DNA of 26,958 nt from an uncultured Lachnospiraceae bacterium. Lineage in GTDB: Bacteria; Bacillota; Clostridia; Lachnospirales; Lachnospiraceae. The notes beneath the pieces were generated by a model, which saw nothing but the letters and a program-made list of their open reading frames with translations, searched no databases and was not told the origin of the DNA. Location: contig CAJUIM010000041.1 of NCBI GenBank assembly GCA_910586275.1, positions 1 through 26,958 of the forward strand, written 5' to 3'. Made by a program: the position numbers and the translations under genes. The first letter of the stretch is position 1, and each line of letters begins with the position of its first letter. Positions 17,365 to 23,842 of this stretch are shown one piece after another.

Positions 17365-17935
17365 GCCGCTTTCCGATTGCCCCTCCCGGATGGTTTCGCT
17401 TAAACTGTTCCAATTTCAGCCCCATCCGGCAGGCAATCATCATTGCCAGTCCCTGCAGAACAATTAAATTGATTGTTGTGGAATTGTTCGGCATGATATT
17501 CCACATATCCCCTTCGTTTCTCAGATCCAGTATCACGGAGTTGGGAATTTCCTTTGTCAGCGTGCTGTCTCTCGTAAATGTCAGCAGCCACATATTTACC
17601 TTTCTCTCCCTCAGCAGTTTTGCCAAGTATACTGACTCTGCGGTTTCCCCGCTTTTGGTAAGGATAATCACCATATCTCCTTCCTTTACGATACCCATGT
17701 CTCCATGTACGGCGGAATTCGTATGCAGAAAGCATGCATCCAAGCCCATAGAAATCATGGAGCCTACAAACTTGTCACAGATCGGCACATTCTTCCCTAA
17801 CCCGGAAACAATGATTTTCTTTCCGCTCCGCAAAGTATTTACCGCCTCGCTTACCCACCGTTCAAAGAGATCCATATCCAGCGAGTGAACGGAATGGACA
17901 AACTCTTCCAGCTGCTCTTCAAAATAAGTTATCAT
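17357..17935 (-). CDS. kpsF: SIS-domain sugar-phosphate isomerase, KpsF/KdsD type without CBS domains
   Basis: This 192-residue SIS-domain protein matches the arabinose-5-phosphate isomerase family: VSGLGKNVPICDKFVGSM at the phosphosugar loop, SAVHGDMGIV, ILTKSGETAESV, and the C-terminal NHPGGAIGKRL signature. Family members interconvert D-ribulose-5-P and D-arabinose-5-P. Full-length KpsF/KdsD proteins carry two CBS domains after the SIS domain; here they are absent, as in known short paralogues. No KDO synthesis genes are present, so the arabinose-5-P probably feeds another NDP-sugar. The stop lies inside the next gene, and the start overlaps the nucleotidyltransferase-kinase gene in ATGA, suggesting consecutive reactions. 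A related sugar isomerase specificity remains possible. Confidence 0.87.
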   Translation of the reverse strand: MITYFEEQLEEFVHSVHSLDMDLFERWVSEAVNTLRSGKKIIVSGLGKNVPICDKFVGSMISMGLDACFLHTNSAVHGDMGIVKEGDMVIILTKSGETAESVYLAKLLRERKVNMWLLTFTRDSTLTKEIPNSVILDLRNEGDMWNIMPNNSTTINLIVLQGLAMMIACRMGLKLEQFKRNHPGGAIGKRLG

Positions 17936-19443
17936 AACACTTCCTCCAGATAGTAGAGCCCGTTATAAAATGCTCCGCATACGGAATCATAATTATGCCA
18001 GGCGTAAGTTGTCAGCGACAGCCATATCAGTGCGTGAAGCAGTTTGATTTCCTCCGGTTCCGCTCCCGTCAGTTCAAAAAAATCTCCTTCCATATCTTCC
18101 CAGCCGTTAGAAGCAATATGAAGCTTCACTTCCCCGTCCTCTATATCCAGCATAAAATCCCCCAAATTAAAACGGTCATAATTTCCGGCAATGGAATAAT
18201 ATAGCTTTGCCCAATCATAATTGGGATCGCCATACAGCCGGGTATAGCCGAAATACCCTCTCGGGTCTATCAGCACGGGGCTTCCGTCATGTCTCAGCAT
18301 CAGATTAGAGAAAGTACAGTCTCCATGGATAAAACAAAACCTTTGACAGGACAGCTGCCCGATCCGGTTCTCCAGTTCCCGCTTATGAAAAAATATATTT
18401 CTGCACTTACGGCCATTGATGCGGATATATTTTTCCTTGGCAAGCGGAACCATATCCCTGATTTCTTTAATCCGGTGAAAGGTTTTAGAAAAATAAGCTT
18501 CTTTCAGGCTGAAAGAATCTTTGGGCAGCTGCCCTGCCTCATGAATCATCTTTAATGATTCTATGATTTTTTCCAGAATATCCTTTTTTCCATTATAAGA
18601 AAACCGGCAGTCATATATGTTTTTCCCTTCAATGCGCTCCATGACCAACGGTTCCGTGCCATATATTTCAGGCAATGCCGATATCCCCAGTTTCTTTGCC
18701 CTGTCATACCATGCGCACTCCAAAGCCGCCAGTTTTCTTCCCTGTGCGTCTTTTCCTTCTTTGATGATTCTGTCTCCTTTCACGGTTACTTTGTTAAAAG
18801 GGCGGCATTTCTCCTGATTCAGTCTGTTATATTCTTCTTCCACTCCGAACTCCTGTGTGCCGGCCATTCCGATCTCTTTATACTGCATATTCCTCTGCTG
18901 CATCCATCGCACCAATTCCCCGCTTTCCGGCACATCCGCCATTTTTTCCTTATCCGTGAAAAGAAAAAATCCGGCCACACCATGTTCATCAGAACTCTTC
19001 TCGGTAAATTCCTTATTCTCATATGACCATCTGCAGGAAAAAGTCTGCGATATCCCCACATAATCCCAAGCAGGGCGGACATCCCCTCCGTTCTCATATT
19101 CTTCCGGGAGACGGAAATCCGCAGGCAGAATCAAATCAGACCAGACAAGCATAAACGGCTCTTTTTCCGGTATCAGTTCAAGCGCCTGCCTTATTCCTGC
19201 ACAGGTTCCGGTACCGGCTGCATCCGTAATCTGGTACTTCACTTCTGCAAATGCCTCTAAATATTCATGCATCACTTCTTTTTTGTAATCCGCTATAACA
19301 ATGAATTTCTTTTCCGGATATTTTGCAAATAAATGAAACAGCATCGGCAGATTTTTTACCGGCACCAGCGCCTTTGGCTTATTCTTTGTCAAATGCTTTA
19401 AACGTGTTCCCTTCCCCCCGGCCTGCACAATAATATAGTCCAT
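17932..19443 (-). CDS. Nucleotidyltransferase fused to a sugar or choline kinase-like domain
   Basis: This 503-residue bifunctional protein has an N-terminal nucleotidyltransferase (residues 1-230) with AGGKGTRLKHLTKNKPKAL, the NTP-binding signature, and VWSDLILP as the metal-binding strand. The C-terminal half (about 240-500) has an APH/choline kinase fold with HGDCTFSN (Brenner motif) and IDPRG in place of the usual IDWE-type metal motif. Together these could phosphorylate a sugar and then activate it as an NDP derivative. The four-base overlap with the KpsF-like isomerase resembles isomerase-kinase-nucleotidyltransferase sets such as GmhA-HddA-HddC, here perhaps for an arabinose phosphate. 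The ATG has TTGGAG seven bases upstream. Confidence 0.86.
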   Translation of the reverse strand: MDYIIVQAGGKGTRLKHLTKNKPKALVPVKNLPMLFHLFAKYPEKKFIVIADYKKEVMHEYLEAFAEVKYQITDAAGTGTCAGIRQALELIPEKEPFMLVWSDLILPADFRLPEEYENGGDVRPAWDYVGISQTFSCRWSYENKEFTEKSSDEHGVAGFFLFTDKEKMADVPESGELVRWMQQRNMQYKEIGMAGTQEFGVEEEYNRLNQEKCRPFNKVTVKGDRIIKEGKDAQGRKLAALECAWYDRAKKLGISALPEIYGTEPLVMERIEGKNIYDCRFSYNGKKDILEKIIESLKMIHEAGQLPKDSFSLKEAYFSKTFHRIKEIRDMVPLAKEKYIRINGRKCRNIFFHKRELENRIGQLSCQRFCFIHGDCTFSNLMLRHDGSPVLIDPRGYFGYTRLYGDPNYDWAKLYYSIAGNYDRFNLGDFMLDIEDGEVKLHIASNGWEDMEGDFFELTGAEPEEIKLLHALIWLSLTTYAWHNYDSVCGAFYNGLYYLEEVL

Positions 19444-19445
19444 TC

Positions 19446-20795
19446 TTATACTCCAACTTCCATATTTTGTATCATCAGCGGTTTTCCCGTCCGTTCATAT
19501 AACTGCACCACGCTGCTTGGATCACCGTAATATGCATCGCTTAAAATAATAGCCCTCACGATTTCGGCGGAATCATCATAAATTCCCCATCCTTCTTGCT
19601 TATATTGCTCCGTAATTTCCTCATACTCCTGCCACAGCCTTGGCCGCATGCTTTCTATTGTCGCTTTCATCAGCGGATGCGGACGCCAGAGCAACGCCGT
19701 GCCCTGCCGGTTTTCCTTAAAAATCCGGAATACATTTTTCATCTTTTCCAACATTCTCTCTTCATATTTAAGCAGCATGGATACTCCGGTATTATAAAAA
19801 ATAATTTTCTTCCGGCTTCCGTCCGGTTTCCTTATGATCCGCAGCCACTCCTCCGGAATTTCCAGCTCTTCTTTTTTTGTCCTTACTAATTTATCTACTT
19901 TCGGCGAACCAAGGCCAAAAATCTTTTTCTCCCATATTCCCCGGCTTTTTTCCCCGATTTCCTTCACCAGCACATTAATATAAATCTGACGCATGGCCTC
20001 CGACTGCACAATCACTTTATCTGCACGGAACACCCCCGGCAGCAGACAAAAATGCCGTATGCTTTCCACCGCCTGCTCATCCGCCGGATCCGTTTCCTGC
20101 AAAATAAAATAAGGAATATATACTAATTCATCCGTATATTGTTTCAGATTTGCAGAGTAAAAGAAAGGATGTACGCTGGTGGCACAATTACATCCGTCAT
20201 ACGGATTATGAATATAAATGATATCCGGCCTGCGTTCTTTAAAATCATAATCATTATAGTCTGCAATAGGAACATAATCCGGAAATAAATCTCCCTCATA
20301 GTGCCCTTCCCGGAAGCTTCCGTCCGCATTTTTATCATAGTAAGGAATAGGCACCACATATACATCACAGCCCGGGTCTTCCGCCGCCGTTTTCCACACG
20401 CTTTCCAAAGAATCCCACATGGAAGCTTTATATGGCAGAAATACTATTTCTTTATGTATGCCGATATTTTCTTTCAGAAAGGTTTCCATCTCCGTCAGCT
20501 GCCGGCGCAGCCTTTTCCTTAACCGATGCGTGCTTTTTCCCTCTCCCCTTCCGGTTTGTTCCTGTATCCTGTCAGCAAGTCGGCAATATTCTTCCACCAG
20601 AGGAATCAGTCCACAGCTTTCCCCTTCCGATTTTTCGGCCAGTTTCCCTAGCCGGAGAGCATCCTCCCGACACTGCTCCAACCATTGCGCCGCCATGAAC
20701 TTATTACCATCCCTAATTGCGTTTTCTATGGATTCATAAGCATATGCCAACCGTCCCATAAAATCTTCAGCCTGTTTTTTCTCTGTCTTTCTCAT
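19446..20795 (-). CDS. TagF-like polyol-phosphate transferase
   Basis: This 449-residue protein has a helical charged N-terminus (about 1-110), then a GT-B-like region. The C-terminal domain contains LLWRPHPLMKAT and DAYYGDPSSVVQLYERTGKP, matching the RxHP and DxSS..E...KP pattern of CDP-glycerol glycerophosphotransferases (TagF/TarL). Such enzymes transfer glycerol- or ribitol-phosphate from the CDP carrier to a growing chain. I infer use of the CDP-pentitol made by the same operon. It is the first glycan gene after the dead TnpB and its candidate guide RNA, and I see no promoter in the 300 bases before it. The ATG is preceded by a moderate site (GGGGACAGCGGA). Confidence 0.82.
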   Translation of the reverse strand: MRKTEKKQAEDFMGRLAYAYESIENAIRDGNKFMAAQWLEQCREDALRLGKLAEKSEGESCGLIPLVEEYCRLADRIQEQTGRGEGKSTHRLRKRLRRQLTEMETFLKENIGIHKEIVFLPYKASMWDSLESVWKTAAEDPGCDVYVVPIPYYDKNADGSFREGHYEGDLFPDYVPIADYNDYDFKERRPDIIYIHNPYDGCNCATSVHPFFYSANLKQYTDELVYIPYFILQETDPADEQAVESIRHFCLLPGVFRADKVIVQSEAMRQIYINVLVKEIGEKSRGIWEKKIFGLGSPKVDKLVRTKKEELEIPEEWLRIIRKPDGSRKKIIFYNTGVSMLLKYEERMLEKMKNVFRIFKENRQGTALLWRPHPLMKATIESMRPRLWQEYEEITEQYKQEGWGIYDDSAEIVRAIILSDAYYGDPSSVVQLYERTGKPLMIQNMEVGV

Positions 20796-20824
20796 ATTCC
20801 GCTGTCCCCGGTACTCCGTTTTTC

Positions 20825-21095
20825 TTTTTTAATAAGATATATTGGTCACCCGATTCATTCATCGGTGATGCGGTTTCCCGCTTCGCTCCTTAGTACATCA
20901 CAGACTTTTCCGCCGGAATCAGTTCCCGCAGCCGTTACGTCTTACACCCGTTTCGGCACTGCCGTACCCTATTTCTGTGTTCCCAAAGTCTTGGCCTATC
21001 CAATGCGCAGGCACATGCCTGCCTTCTAATGCCGTTAGTTGTTTTATATGACAGACGGCGCCTTTGCGGCTTTACTTCATTTTTCCGCCTGCTTA
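20825..21095 (-). ncRNA. Candidate TnpB-associated guide RNA (omega/reRNA-like)
   Basis: The 300 bases after the tnpB stop contain no gene. Read on the minus strand they form many hairpins: 21007-21022, 20954-20964, 20915-20926 (GGAA stem, CTGA loop), a long-range pairing of 20985-20991 with 20902-20908, a GCGG-GAAA-CCGC tetraloop hairpin (20870-20881), and a final 8-bp stem with one bulge (20846-20868). A structured region at the 3' end of tnpB, ending in a stem followed by a guide, is the known layout of TnpB guide RNAs. If the scaffold ends at 20844, the guide would begin at 20843 with AATATATCTTATTAAA. The boundaries are inferred, and the 5' end may lie inside tnpB. Confidence 0.6.
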
Positions 21096-22481
21096 TCAAA
21101 AACTTCCGTCTGGTCCTTTCGGTAAAATCAGGGAATATTCTCCCTCATTCATCCAGACAGCCGTTCTTTTGATCTTTGCCGTTATACCTTCCCCCCGCAC
21201 TTTTACGTTTCTTGCCGTGTTCCTTTTTTCCTGTATCCGATAGCCGCAGGCCGGACATCGGAAAACCCAGTCCTGCCGATATCCATATGCGCCGCACTGG
21301 CTGCATTCCCTGCCAATGCCTTTCCCATACACTTCCACTATCCCTATAGACTGCTCCCTGCACTTTTGCACAAGCCTTTTTTTGATATATCCTCTCTGCC
21401 ACATATTAACAAAATAGTTAATGTCTCTGTCCCTTCCGTATGTTCGGGGTCTTGGCAGCTTCGGAATATAAATGGCTTCCGGCTTTTCGGTTCGCAGAAG
21501 CCGGTTCAGTTCCGTATTGATATAAGTATGGAGCTGCCGAGTCTGTTTTCTTTTCCGGTCTGTATATTTCTTTCTTCCTGCCTCCCCTGCCCCATCCGCC
21601 CTATGCCTCATAGACTGAGTGCGGATCCATCCTTCCAGTTCTTTCTGATATTGGCCAAGCATTTCGCCATAAGCATGCCCCTCGTCCGTGGTGAACATAA
21701 CATACATGCCGGCCGCTAAGCCTATCCTTCCTTTATAGTCCTTATGTTTCCTGACTCTGACATCTACAGGAACTTTGATTTCCACATGGCCCTGCTGCGG
21801 ATAAAGCTTCAGATATAGCTGACGTGTGTATTGATTACCGTCCGTCAGAGGAATAAAAATTCGCTTCCGCTTTTCCTTTGCGGTAATATAAATCCCATGA
21901 TCTCCGTATCGGTAGGCTCTCTCTGCCAATGAAAATCCGTCCCTGCTGTCCGTATGCGGCCTTACATGAATCCGCCTGACCTGCCTGCGCAAATAATTAT
22001 CGGCCTTCTTCCTGTCAATACAGCCTGCAAGCATTTCAAACTGCCTCTGCAGATCCTGCCTTAAACTGACTTCTTTCCGGTTCAATACAGCATCAAATGC
22101 ATTATTCACCTTAAGAAGATAACGCAAGTAATGTTTCTCACCCTCCGTCAGTGAACCATTGCTGCCTATTCGCTTTAAAATCTCCGACTTAGTTTTTGTC
22201 CACTGGCTCTTCACTTCACCCAAGGCATCGAAGATAGCCAAGCGAAAATAAACCGATGGCATACCCAATGCTTCCCTCAGGCCTCTTTTCATTATTTCAT
22301 TCTGGACGGTATATCCCGGATAAATTTTGGAAAGACCACCTATGCCGCCGAATCCTGCATACACATAATTCTTCACCCGGCTGTAATCTTCCGCAATTTC
22401 CTGAAGCTTTTCCATATCCTCACGGGAAACCGGCATGCTGCCGTATTGGTGGACAGTCTTGCATACTTTGTCAGGAGGCAT
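21096..22481 (-). CDS. tnpB: Nuclease-dead TnpB-family protein (TldR-like)
   Basis: This 461-residue TnpB has a C-terminal zinc ribbon with C393, C396, C409 and C412 (CSQCG, CPACG) and the family ending ARNV. The three RuvC acids appear lost: G-I-D-x-G is GLAAG (A256 for Asp), I-x-I-E-x-L is IYIPKL (P340 for Glu), and D-x-N-A-A is KRNTA (K419 for Asp). The fold and RNA-binding parts look complete, with no frameshift, so the protein is probably kept for RNA-guided DNA binding rather than cleavage, as in described TnpB-derived repressors. I chose the ATG at 22481 because AAAGGA lies seven bases upstream; an ATG at 22538 lacks such a site. The gene lies directly beyond the invertible promoter. 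Confidence 0.88.
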   Translation of the reverse strand: MPPDKVCKTVHQYGSMPVSREDMEKLQEIAEDYSRVKNYVYAGFGGIGGLSKIYPGYTVQNEIMKRGLREALGMPSVYFRLAIFDALGEVKSQWTKTKSEILKRIGSNGSLTEGEKHYLRYLLKVNNAFDAVLNRKEVSLRQDLQRQFEMLAGCIDRKKADNYLRRQVRRIHVRPHTDSRDGFSLAERAYRYGDHGIYITAKEKRKRIFIPLTDGNQYTRQLYLKLYPQQGHVEIKVPVDVRVRKHKDYKGRIGLAAGMYVMFTTDEGHAYGEMLGQYQKELEGWIRTQSMRHRADGAGEAGRKKYTDRKRKQTRQLHTYINTELNRLLRTEKPEAIYIPKLPRPRTYGRDRDINYFVNMWQRGYIKKRLVQKCREQSIGIVEVYGKGIGRECSQCGAYGYRQDWVFRCPACGYRIQEKRNTARNVKVRGEGITAKIKRTAVWMNEGEYSLILPKGPDGSF

Positions 22482-22563
22482 CTCTTTATCCTTTCTTCTG
22501 CGGAATATTTGATTAAGACAGTTTATGAAACACGGCATACAAATGCTTTTTTAGAAAAACTAT

Positions 22564-22582
22564 CAAAATGTGTACCTTTTGG
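22564..22582 (+). repeat. Left inverted repeat of the DNA switch
   Basis: CAAAATGTGTACCTTTTGG is the exact reverse complement of 22690-22708. With the preceding base it forms a 20-bp imperfect palindrome whose central two bases are GT (22572-22573). This suits a serine recombinase crossover site. Confidence 0.93.
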
Positions 22583-22629
22583 AATCATAAAACCAAGAAA
22601 ATGATTACTAAAAAAGAAGAAATTATATC

Positions 22630-22658
22630 TTGAATTTTTAGCAAATGTGTAATATAAT
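22630..22658 (+). promoter_or_regulatory. Invertible sigma-A promoter, facing right
   Basis: A -35 TTGAAT (22630-22635), a 17-base spacer and a consensus -10 TATAAT (22653-22658) lie between the inverted repeats on the plus strand. The start should be near 22665. As drawn it transcribes toward and antisense to the recombinase gene. After inversion the same elements would sit at about 22614-22642 on the minus strand, roughly 125 bases before the tnpB ATG. Confidence 0.87.
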
Positions 22659-22689
22659 GTCCAAAGGTTATGTAAGTTAGATAAAATTA

Positions 22690-22708
22690 CCAAAAGGTAC
22701 ACATTTTG
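22690..22708 (-). repeat. Right inverted repeat of the DNA switch
   Basis: CCAAAAGGTACACATTTTG pairs exactly with the left repeat in inverted orientation. The extended site CCAAAA...TTTTGG (22690-22709) has palindromic arms and a non-palindromic central AC (22699-22700). An asymmetric core of this kind allows inversion to be directional. Confidence 0.93.
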
Positions 22709-22745
22709 GTAATCTATTTTTTTCTGTCAATTATCTGCAGACAAT

Positions 22746-23354
22746 TCAGCATTGGGGACACTCCCCATATTTTTTTGCCCTTCGGTAAAACGAAGATGCC
22801 GGCATGCCGCACAGTTGCGCCGCCTCTGCCCCGGATATCTCCCCCGCAGCCCATCTGTCATATACCTTCACGAAATTGGATGGCAGGGGATGCTTGGGTC
22901 TTCCGAACTGTACCCCTCGGATTCTGGCCGCCTCTATCCCCTCCTTCTGACGCTGCCTTATATTTTTCCTTTCATTTTCCGCCACGAAAGACAGCACCTG
23001 CAGCACAATATCGCTCAAAAACGTCCCCATCAGATCCTTCCCTCTTCTTGTATCCAGAAGGGGCATGTCAATCACCACAATATCAATCCTTTTCTCCTTT
23101 GTCAGTACCCTCCACTGTTCCAGAATCTCCTCATAGTTCCTTCCCAGCCGGTCAATGCTTTTTACATAAAGCAAATCCTCCGACCTTAACTTCCTCAGCA
23201 ACCGCTGATACATAGGCCTCTTGAAATCCTTGCCTGACTGCTTATCCATAAAAATATTCTCAGCCGGAACTTCCGCTTCTTTCAAGGCAATCAGCTGTCT
23301 GCCTTCATTCTGTTCCCTTGTGCTGACACGCACATAACCATATACCTTTCCCAT
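22746..23354 (-). CDS. Serine recombinase, resolvase/DNA-invertase type
   Basis: This 202-residue protein has the N-terminal serine recombinase domain, with catalytic S11 in YGYVRVSTREQ, the downstream arginine motif SIDRLGRNYEEI, and an E-helix region (VLSFVAENERKNIRQRQKEG). A C-terminal helix-turn-helix (GEISGAEAAQLCGMPASSFYRR) follows at about residues 170-195. This is the Hin/Pin/resolvase architecture; IS607 transposases instead have the DNA-binding helix at the N-terminus. It should cut and rejoin the inverted repeats located 38 to 182 bases past its own stop. I chose the ATG at 23354 because AAAGGAG lies seven bases upstream; an in-frame extension to 23495 is unlikely. Confidence 0.93.
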   Translation of the reverse strand: MGKVYGYVRVSTREQNEGRQLIALKEAEVPAENIFMDKQSGKDFKRPMYQRLLRKLRSEDLLYVKSIDRLGRNYEEILEQWRVLTKEKRIDIVVIDMPLLDTRRGKDLMGTFLSDIVLQVLSFVAENERKNIRQRQKEGIEAARIRGVQFGRPKHPLPSNFVKVYDRWAAGEISGAEAAQLCGMPASSFYRRAKKYGECPQC

Positions 23355-23842
23355 AAGATTACTCCTTTCCGGAACTGATCCAGCATACTCCACCCCACCG
23401 AAAATCAGAGTTCCGCTTTGCCTGTCCCCGTCAATGTCAGCCATGCAAAGCCCACATCTAAATTCAAGAAGACATCCTCTCATTCCGCCTTTCACCTGAA
23501 TATGATTACTTCTGTAAAAAATATCTCACTTTCTCACCGTATTATTGATGCACCTTGCAATTATGAAAAAACCATAGCTAATGGCAGCCGGTATATATCT
23601 ACAGAAAACAGGAGCGAATCTGCCTCCCACAGATTCGCTCCTGTTCTCTTTCGCTTTATCCTATAATCTTATAGCACTTCATCTGACCAGATTAAAATCA
23701 GATTGAAATTCCTCCAAACCTTCCCTGATTACCCATACCGCCACTGACTGCCTTCTATGCATATGGCCTGTCTCGAAGACACTCTTCACACCAACCGGAA
23801 AGCAATTTTCAATCACGCAGAATGCTTTTCTGAGTGTGCAGG
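23355..23842. other. Intergenic stretch before the recombinase
   Basis: This 488-base gap separates the lipoprotein gene from the recombinase. It holds the hairpin at 23607-23645 and presumably the recombinase promoter, although I find no -35/-10 pair close to consensus. Minus-strand open frames across it (an N-terminal extension of the recombinase, and a 79-codon frame at 23679-23918) lack ribosome binding sites and family resemblance, so I do not call them. Confidence 0.5.
23607..23645. terminator. Strong hairpin, probable terminator
   Basis: A perfect 16-bp stem (23607-23622 with 23630-23645) closes a 7-base loop. On the minus strand the stem is followed by TTTTCTGT, and on the plus strand by a C/T-rich tract. 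It lies 198 bases past the lipoprotein stop and most likely stops transcription coming from the right-end operon before the switch region. Confidence 0.75.

Larger units (their letters stand above)
22564..22708. other. Invertible promoter segment (phase-variation switch)
   Basis: Two 19-bp perfect inverted repeats enclose 107 bases of AT-rich DNA that carry a strong promoter. The segment lies between a serine recombinase of the DNA-invertase type and the tnpB-led glycan operon. Inversion would move the promoter from reading right, against the recombinase gene, to reading left, into tnpB and the glycan genes. In the sequence given it is in the orientation I expect to be OFF for the operon. I could detect no other strong promoter between the switch and the glycan genes. 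Confidence 0.85.

Noticed and set aside
17357..17935. A KDO biosynthesis assignment for the KpsF-like isomerase
   Set aside because: No KDO-8-P synthase, phosphatase or CMP-KDO synthetase is present, and the rest of the window indicates a Gram-positive host.
20796..20844. A dedicated promoter directly before the TagF-like gene
   Set aside because: AT-rich bases occur, but no -35/-10 pair with acceptable spacing can be found.
22624..22631. Eight-base match TATATCTT between the possible guide start and the region beside the invertible -35 box
   Set aside because: It would suggest self-regulation, but both stretches are very AT-rich, the guide boundary is uncertain, and the match does not extend, so chance explains it.
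20796..23354. An ordinary IS605/IS607 insertion sequence made of tnpB and a transposase
   Set aside because: The recombinase has invertase architecture, TnpB lacks its nuclease residues, an invertible promoter lies between the two genes, and I could not identify element ends or target-site duplications.
23355..23495. 47-residue N-terminal extension of the recombinase
   Set aside because: The ATG at 23354 has an ideal AAAGGAG site and gives the usual family length; the extension has no counterpart in serine recombinases that I recognise.
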